Positions 19,815-29,215 of a stretch of DNA of 31,354 nucleotides are shown here, piece after piece (position 1 is the stretch's first letter; every line of letters begins with the position of its first letter). The position numbers and the translations under genes are program-made. The notes beneath the pieces were generated by a model. That model was not told where the DNA came from. It saw only the letters and a list, made by a program, of their open reading frames with translations, and searched no databases. The DNA comes from Chara braunii. Lineage: Eukaryota; Streptophyta; Charophyceae; Charales; Characeae. The stretch is taken from assembly GCA_003427395.1 (NCBI GenBank), contig BFEA01000195.1:2211336-2242689 (forward strand). Reading direction: 5' to 3'.

Positions 19815-20160
19815 CGATCCCCTCCTTGACATGAGCATTCTTTTATCGAAAACATGCATGCATCCCATTACATGAAGATGAGGGATCGAAACATTTGCAA
19901 GGTCACTATTGCGGAAGTTGAGAGAAACGAAGAGAGGGAAACATTTGCAGGTTGCCTGTTGTTTTTGTAAAGGTCAAGTTGAAGCAAAGTGCGAGGGAAT
20001 TGCTTGGGGTTCACACCGGAAGTGCGAATGAACTCACACTTAGATGGAGAAGCAGGTGTGCATACCATCAGCGCGATGATTTAATATGGACGTTGGCTTG
20101 TCATTTGTATATTACCCGGTGAACATGTCATCAAATCTTTGTGTGGAGAAGATCCATATT
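19815..20160 (+). repeat. Dispersed repeat block, related to 15915-16260
   Basis: It contains GATCCCCTCCTTGACATGAG, CATCCCATTACATGAA and GATCGAAACATTTGCAAGGT. Then come a diverged palindrome at 20023-20038 (TGCGAATGAACTCACA) and TACCATCAGCGCGATGAT. No gene is visible. Confidence 0.65.
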
Positions 20161-20224
20161 CATTCCTATAAGTAACTCTTGTCATTCCCTTCAAGTTGCC
20201 TAGTGTTTTTCTAAAGGTGAAGTT

Positions 20225-20430
20225 GCACACCACAAGGAGAGTTTCCAGAAACCATTCAATGCAAAAAAATCATTCAATGGCAAATTGTGAAGTACACAGA
20301 GGAGTTTTCAACAACAATTAAATACCAAATTGCAAAGTACACGGAAGCTTTCCAAAATTCACAAAGTACATGGAGCCTCTCCAAAAATCATTGAAGGACA
20401 CGTTCTAAGGCACATGTAGGCATTCCAAAA
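20225..20430. repeat. Degenerate short tandem repeat
   Basis: Phrases such as CCAAAAATCATT, CAAATTGCAAAGTACACGGA and CACAAAGTACATGGAG recur every 35 to 60 bases with variations. It is AT-rich and has no coding character. From 20430 to 20780 I see nothing that I can name. Confidence 0.5.
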
Positions 20431-20788
20431 ATCATTCAAGCCCACGTCGTATAGTCTACATGACATGCCCTTATCTACAGAAGACGTTTCCTTACAGTCT
20501 ATATGATAATATGACTCGCCCTCTTCGCCACAAGCCGAAAAGTCCTACATTACACATGAAGCGAACCCTACCTCTAATATGAACATGTCGAACACAAGTT
20601 CAACCGAAGACCTACACAAACGCTGATTCGTGCCGAAGTCCTGCATTAGATAAAAGGTCATCCGAACCCGACACGATGTTCACCTGCCTACACAAGTCCC
20701 ACACAGAAGCTCATCCAAGCCCGACATGATGTCCACAACATGATAGGGCCAGACCCACTGCAAAAGGAGTGAGGTGATAAATGGGAGT

Positions 20789-20998
20789 CTATTCGCATAT
20801 AGAATCCGAATATCCTGAGACGATGAGTATCTTCGTAGCATGCGTCGCGTGAAAAAAGTTAGTACGATCTTCATGGTAGCAGGCTGAGTATGTACAGCCT
20901 TCGAGCAGCCTCCCGCGATCCCCGTTGTTGCGCTCGTCTATGTTGAACTCGATTAAAAGGACTTGGTTCGGGAATTCGGGCCTCAAGATCTGCTTCAA
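20789..20998 (-). CDS. Possible exon of paralogue C, unrecognised
   Basis: An open frame of 69 codons has protein-like content (QVLLIEFNIDERNNG, FFHATHATKILIVSG) and lies just downstream of C on the same strand. It has no ATG at its start. An overlapping frame is also open, so this is weak. If real it would be a later exon of C. Confidence 0.25.
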   Translation of the reverse strand: MKQILRPEFPNQVLLIEFNIDERNNGDRGRLLEGCTYSACYHEDRTNFFHATHATKILIVSGYSDSICE

Positions 20999-21101
20999 TA
21001 TCCGGCAAGTCGCGCATGAGTATATCTCTTAAATCTCGATTCAAATTGCTCCAGTGACGGATTTGAAATGGACAACGGTCTCCCAGAACGGTGGACTGTC
21101 A

Positions 21102-21530
21102 TCATCTTCTCTCACGCCGGACACAAGGAATAATTCTCCATCCAAGTACGAGGCGATATGCATGATGACGATCGATAAGAAAAACGTATGAATAATACAA
21201 ACCTTCTGGCATTGTATCGAAAGATGTGCTGGTTACGTATGAATAATACAAATAGCTTCTCAACTCCCCTTCGGGTGCAATGTAGAAATAAATTCTGAAT
21301 ACGGGCCTGTCGCGTAGCGTGGCCGTCACAATGATGTACTGAAAAGCTGGGGTAGGCGGGGGCGAAACAGACAGCTGGATACGAGTGCGAACGTCTTCGG
21401 GAAGCCCAATGTTGCCAAACTACTTCAAACCATAAATGTTCTCAGTTGGGGCAACAACTGCACTTCGCAGACTTTCACAGTAGCCCAGGTCTCTGACAAC
21501 GACGGTCCCACTGAAACTTCCAGACGACAT
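21102..21530 (-). pseudogene. Paralogue C, family-M-like (one in-frame TAG)
   Basis: From ATG 21530 the frame runs 142 codons with one TAG at 21420-21422. Visible parts: GTVVVRDLGYCESL, then after the stop GLPEDVRTRIQLSV, AFQYIIVTATLRDRPVFRIYF and EGELRSYLYYSYV. The middle block has the same pattern as M1 (FVIMVRFTDLNIFDMRIY) and M3 (IFIALNEF, DLRIFLRKGNE), so I place it tentatively in family M. A pyrimidine tract and CTGATGCAG stand directly before GATG, the same arrangement as at A and B. A minisatellite-like duplication (TATTATTCATACG, twice) extends the frame near 21190-21245. The function is unknown. Confidence 0.45.
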
Positions 21531-21556
21531 CCTGCATCAGAAGAGAGAACAGCGTC
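21531..21556 (-). other. Putative 3' splice site before paralogue C
   Basis: On the minus strand a pyrimidine-rich run GCTGTTCTCTCTTCTGATGC ends in AG, immediately before GATG of C. Paralogues A and B have matching arrangements, which argues that the ATG exon is preceded by an intron. Confidence 0.4.
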
Positions 21557-21816
21557 AATGCGGGTATCAAACATTCTACCTTGTCATACACGGAGAAGCG
21601 GGTAAATGGCGAAGTTGACACCTACTGATGTTGGCAAAGTGCAAACGAACTCGTAATTAGATAGACAGTTTGTCATGCATCGGGGTATACCGAAGGGGAT
21701 GGGGCATTATCAACGAGAGATAAGTAAGGGGGCAAACATGAAATTCAATGAGCTGTAAGCATAGTGCGAGTCTATTCGCAATTGAGAAAACACGAAGCAA
21801 GTAATTCGGAAAGCCG

Positions 21817-22715
21817 CTAGTGAAGATGTAGATGTCCAGCATCGCAGTAAGGGCAGTCGCACACATATCTCGTCTTCCCGTTGCGCATAGTCACTTCCTG
21901 AGGTCCGGAGGCTGAATAATCCAGATGGCGGTAAACAAATCGCAATTCGTTGTCCCTATGTTCGACTGTGAAATTTATTTTGTCGCAGCTATCGAAGAGG
22001 TAGTGAAGTTGTTGGTGCACCAAACAGTCAACCCGCAAATGCAGCTCATCTTTGAGTGTTTGATCTATGGCGAGCCTGTTTTTGAACCGTGCAAGTGAAC
22101 CAGTAGGGCCGGATGTGTGAAACACTTGAAAAAAAGTGAGTTTGACACTGTGAAATTCCTCCCTTGCGAGAAAATAGCTCTAATTCATCGACTGTCCACC
22201 TTAATGGCAGTGAAGAGCGTCACGACGGTGGTGCCTCAATTACACACCCTCGCTCGACCGAAGTAGTCTATGATCACTGGCGCCGACTTCGTCGGTTGGC
22301 CGATGCAAAACCAGGCATACAGTTTTTGATGCAACTTGTCCAACGACGCCCACTTAAGTTTCTCACATAAAATGTGTCATGCTTCAACCATCTTAGAAGT
22401 TTGGACGGGTTCCTCTTTGACTGGTTCCCTCTTCAAAAGTGACTCCAACCCGATGGGGTATGCCTGTACATCCTTCATCAGAGTGTACAAGTACGAAAAG
22501 TTCGACCCTACATCACGGCAAATCCGAAGGTGTCCTTCTTCCGCACTTTGCCACGAAGGGATTTCCCCGCCTGGGGCAACATCATCTTCGAGGTGCAGGT
22601 AGTCACGGTCCAGACCAGAGCATCCAATGTCTTCCCAAATGTTCTTCGACAAAATGATTAGATCGATCTCCAGCGCTGAGGAGTTCCTACTCTGCGACGA
22701 AGTCCCGATATCCAT
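21817..22715 (-). pseudogene. Family N protein, paralogue A (stops and a frame change)
   Basis: ATG 22715 starts a frame with IDLIILSKNIW, RDYLHLEDDVAPGGEIPSW and RICRDVGSNF, matching B and the C-terminal halves of X1 and X2. After TGA 22377-22379 the same frame continues with YAWFCIGQP and APVIIDYFGRARVCN, then TGA 22236-22238, GTTVVTLFT and a further TGA. The tail, in another frame (22125-21817), reads GSLARFKNR, LHLRVDCLVHQQLHYLFDSC and INFTVEHRDN, and ends YVCDCPYCDAGHLH, a compact Cys/His cluster that might bind metal. B carries every one of these blocks in the same order, so the full gene can be recognised despite the damage. The function is unknown. Confidence 0.6.
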
Positions 22716-22742
22716 TCTGCATCAGCAGAGAAACGCAAGGAA
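22716..22742 (-). other. Putative 3' splice site before paralogue A
   Basis: On the minus strand TTGCGTTTCTCTGCTGATGC ends in AG, followed by AATG of A. It resembles the site before C in sequence (TGATGCAG) and position. Confidence 0.4.
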
Positions 22743-22809
22743 GCGCGTCAGTTGCGATTCTCCCAAGTGCATAAGCAAAAAATAGAGGATCTTGATACGC
22801 ACGAAAATG

Positions 22810-23230
22810 TTCGATAATTGGATATTGGTTCGCACCTCGCAAGAGAGCGCAAGTTTTATAACCGCCGTCTAATGCCGACTTATTTTCTACTCTTTTATTC
22901 ATGTGGGTCGATAAGTGAGAGTTGATTCACACTTCGCAAGTGAGCGCAAGTCCGGCAACTGCCGCCGACTTATTTTCTAGACGTCATTCGTGTGGGTCGA
23001 TAAGTGATAGTAGATTCGCACTTCGCAAATGAACGCAAGTCCTGCAACCGCCGCTTAATTTCGACTCATTTCCAACATGTCATTCAAGTGGAATGGTCAG
23101 ACTACTCTCCTATTGAGGACCATTTTCCTTACAGATAATCAGGATGCCCGTTGCAACTCATTCTTATCCGGCGCAAGTCCTGCAACCACCTCTCAATCTC
23201 GACTCATTTCTAACACGTCATTCGTGAGCA
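22810..23230. repeat. About 89-bp tandem repeat with palindromic half-sites
   Basis: TGTGGGTCGATAAGTGA occurs at 22902 and 22991. An earlier unit near 22815 and later diverged units share TTCGCAC, GAGCGCAAGT, CCGCCG and CTTATTTTCTA. From 23080 the units degrade to GCGCAAGTCCTGCAACCACC and GACTCATTTCTAACA. The array fills the gap between paralogues A and B. Confidence 0.75.
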
Positions 23231-23417
23231 ACGGTCAGACCACTCTACTATTGAAGACCACGGGATGGAAAAAGTGACAACAATGACGAGTTAGCTCAGA
23301 CTAATGTCAGCAACGAGGTTGCCGATGAACCGCGAGGTTGTCCTATGAGTACAACAGCAAAGTGCGAACTAACTCGGAGTTGTGGAAATCCACAAACAGG
23401 AAGGCTCACATAGCACG

Positions 23418-24309
23418 TCAAGGCGACTGGTGTCCATCCTCACAGTAAGGACAGTCGTAGACCTGTCTCCGCCTACCACCTACGAATTCCAATGTTTGGA
23501 CACCCGAACTGTGATGCGAAACTTTTCGTAAAGTGTAGTCATTGCAGTTGTCCTTGTGTTCCAACGTGAAGAATATCTCCTCACACAATCCGAAAAGGAA
23601 GTAAAGTTGGGCATGCACCAAACAGTCAACCCTTATTCAACTCTTTTGCGAGCGAAGGATCTATTTTGAATCGTTCACAGAAGAGTTTAAGAGAACCCGC
23701 GAACGCGGACTCGCGAAAGTCTTCCCTCACAAGGGAGAAAACTCTCATTCGCTTACTACAAAGCTTGGCCGTCGTGAAAAGAGTCAACACAGGGGTGCCA
23801 CGGTTGAACAGACGAACTCGGCCATGGTAGTCTATGATCACAGGAAAACGCAACTGCGGCTTCCCGATGCAGTACCATGCGCAAAGTTTAGCATGCTGGT
23901 CGTCCATACAATCCCTGTCTTGTTCGAAGCGCAGCGATTCCTAGGAATCTACCATATCCTCGATGTCTACCTTCTCCTCCTGGCTGGATGGGACTTCCCA
24001 AAGTTAGACTTCTTCTAAACTCCAGTAGAGCTACCACATATTTGATCCTCTATCATGAACTATTGTAGTTTGTCCATCAACAACACGTGTTTCGGGTGCA
24101 ATGTAACCGTCGAGGCCGACCCCAACTTCGATATGCAGATAATCGCTGTCAAGAGTGAGTGTTCTTCGTGCCCAAATGCATTTGTTCATGATGATAAGAT
24201 CCATGTCCACATTGTCGATCGAAAAGGAATACTCGCTCGCGTACGGCGAGGTTTCGTAGGACGTTGTCTCGTATACAACGTCGCACGATGGTGTGTCGTC
24301 GTCATCCAT
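23418..24309 (-). pseudogene. Family N protein, paralogue B (stops and a frame change)
   Basis: ATG 24309 (MDDDDTPSC) starts a frame with MDLIIMNKCIW, SDYLHIEVGVGLDGY and HDRGSNMW. The frame then meets TAG 24031-24033, TAA and TAG within 110 bp but continues in phase with LCAWYCIGKPQLRFPVIIDY, HGRVRLFNRGTPVLTLFTTA and GSLKLFCERFKIDP to 23626. The tail is shifted (23621-23418): HAQLYFLFGLCEEIFFTLE and QVYDCPYCEDGH. The three close stops may mean that this stretch is a retained intron rather than exon. It lies 83 bp downstream of the end of transposase-like copy 2 on the same strand, with CTTGTCCTGCAG before the ATG. The function is unknown. Confidence 0.6.
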
Positions 24310-24332
24310 CCTGCAGGACAAGAAATCGGAAT
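24310..24332 (-). other. Putative 3' splice site before paralogue B
   Basis: On the minus strand TTCCGATTTCTTGTCCTGC ends in AG, followed by GATG of B. If used, transcription that enters from the transposase-like gene could be spliced to B. Confidence 0.4.
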
Positions 24333-24391
24333 TAGTTCGCAGTTCACGTCTCATCATTATCTTTGTGAAGTTCGTAGCTACCAAAACCGAA

Positions 24392-27300
24392 TCACTTCGC
24401 ATTTAACTTAACAGGCACGTCAGACGGACCGGAAAGACGGCTGTCCCCCAAGGCCACAAGCGCTTTCTCGCAAACAGATGTCGGTATTGTAAGGCCTGTC
24501 ATGAATTTGCTCTTATCCGTCCCTTTGCGAAAAGGTCTTCTCCAGAAATAAGCCACAGTTTCGGCGCGTTGCCATTGTTCCTCATCCGAAGTGGAAAGTT
24601 TCCACCTTTTCGTCCAAGCGCAGGAGTACCTTTCGCGAAGATCAGACGAGTGACCTGTAGGCACCCACCACTGTATACGTAAACAACCGAAACGAGGTGA
24701 AGAACGGTTGTCCACAACCTCAGACTGTGCTCTCCGAACCCAGAACGGGACACCTTGAGACAGTTCCTCATCAGGCGGCCTAACAATCAGAAAATCACCT
24801 TTGTTTATATGGCGCCGAGGGTCGAAGTCCACTTTTGGACGGCCCGCCCTCGGTCCTACATATATCAGCGACGCATCTGGCGAAGGAGGGTCGGTTTCTT
24901 GAACTTCCTCCACAGTTTCGACTGATTGTGGCCAGAAGGTGTGAGGGTAGATCTCGGGCTCGTCCGCCCCAACGACATCCTCTTCCTCACCCTCTTCCGT
25001 CTCCTTCTTCTTTTGCCTTTGGATCATATCGTCCGCCTCGAAGAAGATGGCTTTCCAGTAAGTCAAAGCATCCTCCCGCTTGTCGACCTCCTCCTTCCTA
25101 TATGTCTGCCACATTTGTCTATGTTGTTCGAGGACGTCCATAAATTTTTGGACACTGTCACGAGCCATCCGACAATCCTCTTTAAAAACACGGGGAATAA
25201 CACATGGCTCTGGAAGGGAGGTAGGGCCTGCATACTGCCCATCGACAACCGGGAACCAGTGAACTGGTCTGCCTTCCGGCATCCATTCCGCATCGGTACA
25301 GTACCTTTTGTACACCATGACGGGACTGCCGTCACACATGAAGAATTTGAAAAGGTGCGGTTTCAATACGCCGACGATGCTTCTGTCGACGTATCGATCC
25401 ACTACCCGGCGCCAATCAGCAATGTGATTGAGCTCAATGCACTTCGGCGGTATCTTGTGCGACGACTCGATAAGCGAGAACAACTGCTTCATGGTGTAAG
25501 CATCGTTGTCCTTCAGTTTTTTCAAGAAAACACTAAAAGTCGCGTCTATGTCGGTATGCGTGTGGCCAACGAACATGAACCCCACTTCGACATCTTCGAA
25601 AATCCCAAATTTCACCAGAAGAGAGGTCAAACACATAAGGTATTGCTTTTTGTTTTCCCTCCAGCAATTGTCCGCCTGGATTCGGATGTGGCGTGGCGAT
25701 TTCTGTCCCGACGCCTGCAACTCACATAGAGTCCGCATAATGCACGTCATGGTGTCGTCGGAACCGTGCGCATAGAAAAACAAATACGTGTAAACGTAAA
25801 TGAACGGTTTCCTGCAGTGAGCTACGACCGTGGTCAGATTCGTTTTCATCATCATGTCGTGTCGATGATCCTTGGAGTAATTATACATGCCGATGTGAGG
25901 AATGGTTGCCTTTTTCTGATCCATTCCATCCACTATAAGACAGAGGTATTCCGCGGGGTTCAAAATGGAACGAAGTTTCGGTTCAGCGTAATCCGCACGG
26001 TGAGCGACCTAATGTAGTTGGTGTTTGCGGCGCTTTTCATCGAAATCCCTACGGTCACGAAGGAGAAAGGCGTTAGCTCTGACCTGTCTAAGGCGGACAC
26101 ACTCACCACACTTTGTGAACGAGTTGGACTTGGCAAGGTCGGCATGCCACAAGTACTTCCTCCATATGGAGTGGAAGACTTGCTCCGAAACGACGGTCCG
26201 GCCCGCCGCTTCCAAATCCGCCTTGATGGACTCGTATACAAGGAGTTTCGTGAAATAAGCAGGGAGCTTAACTTTAGGTCTCTGTAAGGTCCCCCTCACA
26301 ACCATTTCGTTAGGCATAGCATCTCCATGTTCTTCCACGAACCTTGTCACACGAGCCAGCATGCTCACATACTCCGGTCTCGGGTTCAACAATCCCCATC
26401 GACCATGCTGTCCACGGACGACCCCGTCTGACTTGCACTTGCTATAACGACGAAATGTGTTTCGACATATCCCTATTATTTTGCACCAACCGGCGATGCA
26501 CACACGACGTTTGCATTGCACTAGTTGGACTCTTTCCAGACCACCGTCGAGGATAGTGAAATTGTCGAGGGTTTGCATCCACCACTCGATCCTCCTTTCG
26601 AGGGACATTTCATAATAGGCTTCGCGCACCGGTTTGATATCGTCAATGGTCAAGATCCGAAGACACTTGTTTTTACAACATTTGGGCATCGGGACGAGCG
26701 CAATGTTAGTTTATTCAATCGACTTTTGACCCTCTTCGAATGTTCTGACCTTCTAACCGGCCTAATTTTCCGAATATATCTTCTCCCTTCTCCAGGTAGG
26801 GGATGAGATAAAACCTGAACTAATACTTCGGGAGTTCCAGGGTGACTTTTGGTCGGGGACCTATGCGCTACACCTAGGAATTTTGATCTGTCCGTGGGAA
26901 CGGTTCTCGGCAAATCGGATTGGGAGGACTCAGATGAACTGTAGAAGTCTGTGTCTACAAAAACAGTCTGCCAATTGTCCATTGCACCCATGGCTGTCAT
27001 CGACGGAGAGCCAATTTTTCCGGCTTCATATGCAATTCTCTTACCTATCTCGGCACTTTCACACGCACGTTCCGTCGCCTGTTCCCTATCAGACTCGTTT
27101 CTACCAAATGCACCGCACTGTTGCCGATCAGATCCGTTTCTATCAGGAGTACCGCAGAAGTCTATATCCACCAATAACCGATTGTAGTCAAATGCTAGGG
27201 GTTGGGTAACTGCAATGCTTTCAGACAGTCTACCCGCTGTCTACACGAGATCTGATCCAGTCATTTCGGACACACCACAAAAATCTGTTTCCACGAACAT

Positions 27301-27456
27301 CCATCCACCGGGAAACGTCTCGACATCCCAAATACCCTCACTACCGGGGATTAGCGTTGTAGATACGCGCTTACCGTCGGGAATGTCGGTAAAGCGAACA
27401 AAACGACGCCGAGCGGACGTCGTAGACGAGCCTGAATGATTCGCCGGGGTCAACAT
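24392..27456 (-). pseudogene. DUF7869-type transposase-like protein, copy 2 (nearly intact)
   Basis: Read from ATG 27456 to TGA 24392-24394 this gene would give about 1020 residues. The N-terminus has diverged internal repeats (FVETDFCG, VDIDFCG, FVDTDFYS, each followed by GSD or SD), then LPGEGRRY. A Cys-rich block KCCKNKCLRIL follows, then VREAYY, a CGEC pair (about 26110) and the core: DGMDQKK (about 25930), IQADNCWRENK (about 25680) and GHTHTDIDATFS (about 25565). The tail has FWPQS, VPFWVRR and FMTGLTIP. Breaks: TAG at 27241-27243, a -1 frame change near 26685, and TAG at 26009-26011 where copy 1 reads CAA. The core pattern of spaced acidic residues suggests an RNase-H-like nuclease; that is inference. 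Copy 1 lies at 2036-4632 in the opposite orientation. Confidence 0.75.
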
Positions 27457-27862
27457 CGAGAACTCCCTTTTCAAACCGTAATGCCGATCAGAGGGAGCTC
27501 CTGGGCTGCTGTCACAAGAACTACGTTCTCAAACATCGTCTTCTCCGTGTTGTCGTGACGGTGGCGGTGGCGTGACACAGTCGACGGATTGGACACCCAT
27601 TTGAAGAGACGATTCACACGAAAATTGTACAACAAGAAAATCACGTCAACGTATGACGAGGTCAGGGAAATAAACAAGAGGGAGTAAACTCGCATTTCTA
27701 ATATTTATCACAAAACAGTGGAACAACAACATTTGAATCCATATTGTTTTGTCGGACCCTGATTTGAAGCTCAAGTGGTATCTCAAGTCCGACTCCTCTC
27801 CCACTCGTTCAGTGTGCAAGTGGTTTAGATATGTCCGAGTAAACTCGCATTTTTTCATGCGA

Positions 27863-28470
27863 GAGTATAAATGCGAGGTGATTCAGACTTATTCACCGTA
27901 AAGTAAGAAATTAAGTTCCTGGTTGGAACAAGAGCGAATACATTCGCACATGAAACGAGCATTTTGATTTCGAAACTGAGGGTACAAGTGCGAGTCAATT
28001 CGGTCTTATCCACTAAACAACAAGAAATTACGGGGCTTGGTTAGTTCAAGTTCCAATAAATTCGCACTTCAAATGAGCATTTCAATTACGCCGTGCAATA
28101 AGAAATTACTTTCGTGGTTGGTTCAGAGGCCAGTTAACTCGCAAATAGAAAAGGACTTCATTCTTTTGGGCCGAGAAGAAACGCGACTTTACTGCTCGAG
28201 TGCTTCGATTTCGAGACTATGAGTACAAGTGCGAGTTAATTCTGACTTATCGACTAAAATAGTAACAAATTTAGGGGGATGGTTGGTTGAAGAGCAAATA
28301 AATTCGCACTTGCAAACGGGCATTTCCATTATGAAACTGGGAGTACAAGTGCGAGTTAATTCTGACGTACCGACTAAATAGTAACAAATTAAGGGGGCTG
28401 GTTGGTTCAAGAGTGAATAAATTCGCACTTGCAAACGAGCATTTCCATTACGAAACTGCGGGTACATGTG
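27863..28470. repeat. 120-bp tandem repeat, about five units
   Basis: GTACAAGTGCGAGT occurs at 27982, 28223 and 28343 and as GTACATGTGCAAGTT at 28462. The spacings are 241, 120 and 119 bp, with a diverged unit in the first gap and another near 27865. Each unit carries TGCGAGT..AATTC near its start and AATTCGCACTTG near its end, so single units contain two halves of the TGCGA-type palindrome. Frames across it (KCEFTRT and similar) are repeat translations. Confidence 0.9.
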
Positions 28471-28519
28471 CAAGTTGTTTCCCGCTTGTTCTGCATGTAG
28501 TACGAGTCACAGATCGTCG

Positions 28520-29215
28520 CAAGAGAGAAATGGGGAAAGATGGCGTACGATTCTTTAAGATGGAGAAAGATTGCGAAGCGATGGGCAGACGGCCCGCCGA
28601 TGAAAATAGATGGGGAGAGATGGCGCACCGATTGAGGGAGATGGCGCACCGATTGAGAGAGATGGCGCACCAAGAGAGATGGATGCAGTTACAGTCTTCC
28701 CACGAATACAACGTCCGGTCATTACAGTTGAATTCGGGGCTTCTTTCAGTCTAAAGACAACTATAATGAACGTGCGTTGTATACTCCGGAGAAAAAGGTA
28801 GATTGCGCAGGAAGAGAAAGAGATCGCGAACTGATTGAGAGATATGTCGCAGCGTGGGAGAGAGATTGCACACCGATGGAGAAACATGGCACAGCAATGG
28901 AGATAACAGGCGCAATGATGGTTAGCGATAGCACAACAATGGAGAAAGATGGCGCACCGAAGGAGAGAGAAGGACATAGATGGCGCGGCGATGGAGATAG
29001 ATTGGGGGATATAGCGTAGCGATGGAGATAGATGACGAAAGGTAGGGAGAGATCGTGCACCGGTAGAGAGAGATGGAGAGAGGATGCGCAACAATGGTTA
29101 GCGATGTCGCACTGATTGAGAGAGAAGGCACAGCGATGGTTAGTGATGGCTCATCGATGGAGATAAATGGCGCGTCGATGGAGAGAGTTGGCGTAGCGAT
29201 GACCAAGATTAGTTA
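28520..29215. repeat. Minisatellite of GAGAGATGGCGCACCGATG-like units
   Basis: Units of about 18 to 24 bp built from GATGG, AGAGAGATGGCGCA and CCGATT repeat with many variants. Two almost identical 21-bp units lie at 28617-28658. The apparent proteins on both strands are low-complexity translations. Confidence 0.9.

Noticed and set aside
24926-25729. Plus-strand frame of 267 codons
   Set aside because: It is the antisense of the conserved transposase-like core and has no independent support.
2876-27243. Reassigned stop codon (TAG or TGA read as an amino acid), because many paralogues have in-frame stops
   Set aside because: The stops are of all three kinds, fall at non-homologous positions, and coexist with frame shifts. 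Paralogues have sense codons at the matched sites. Decay explains them better.
2036-27456. One large palindrome made by inverted duplication of the whole left part
   Set aside because: The order of the repeated parts is R, T, inverted R, inverted T, and the genes downstream of the two T copies differ.
27863-28470. CRISPR array
   Set aside because: The repeats are adjacent 120-bp units that vary throughout, without unique spacers or cas genes, in a eukaryotic context.
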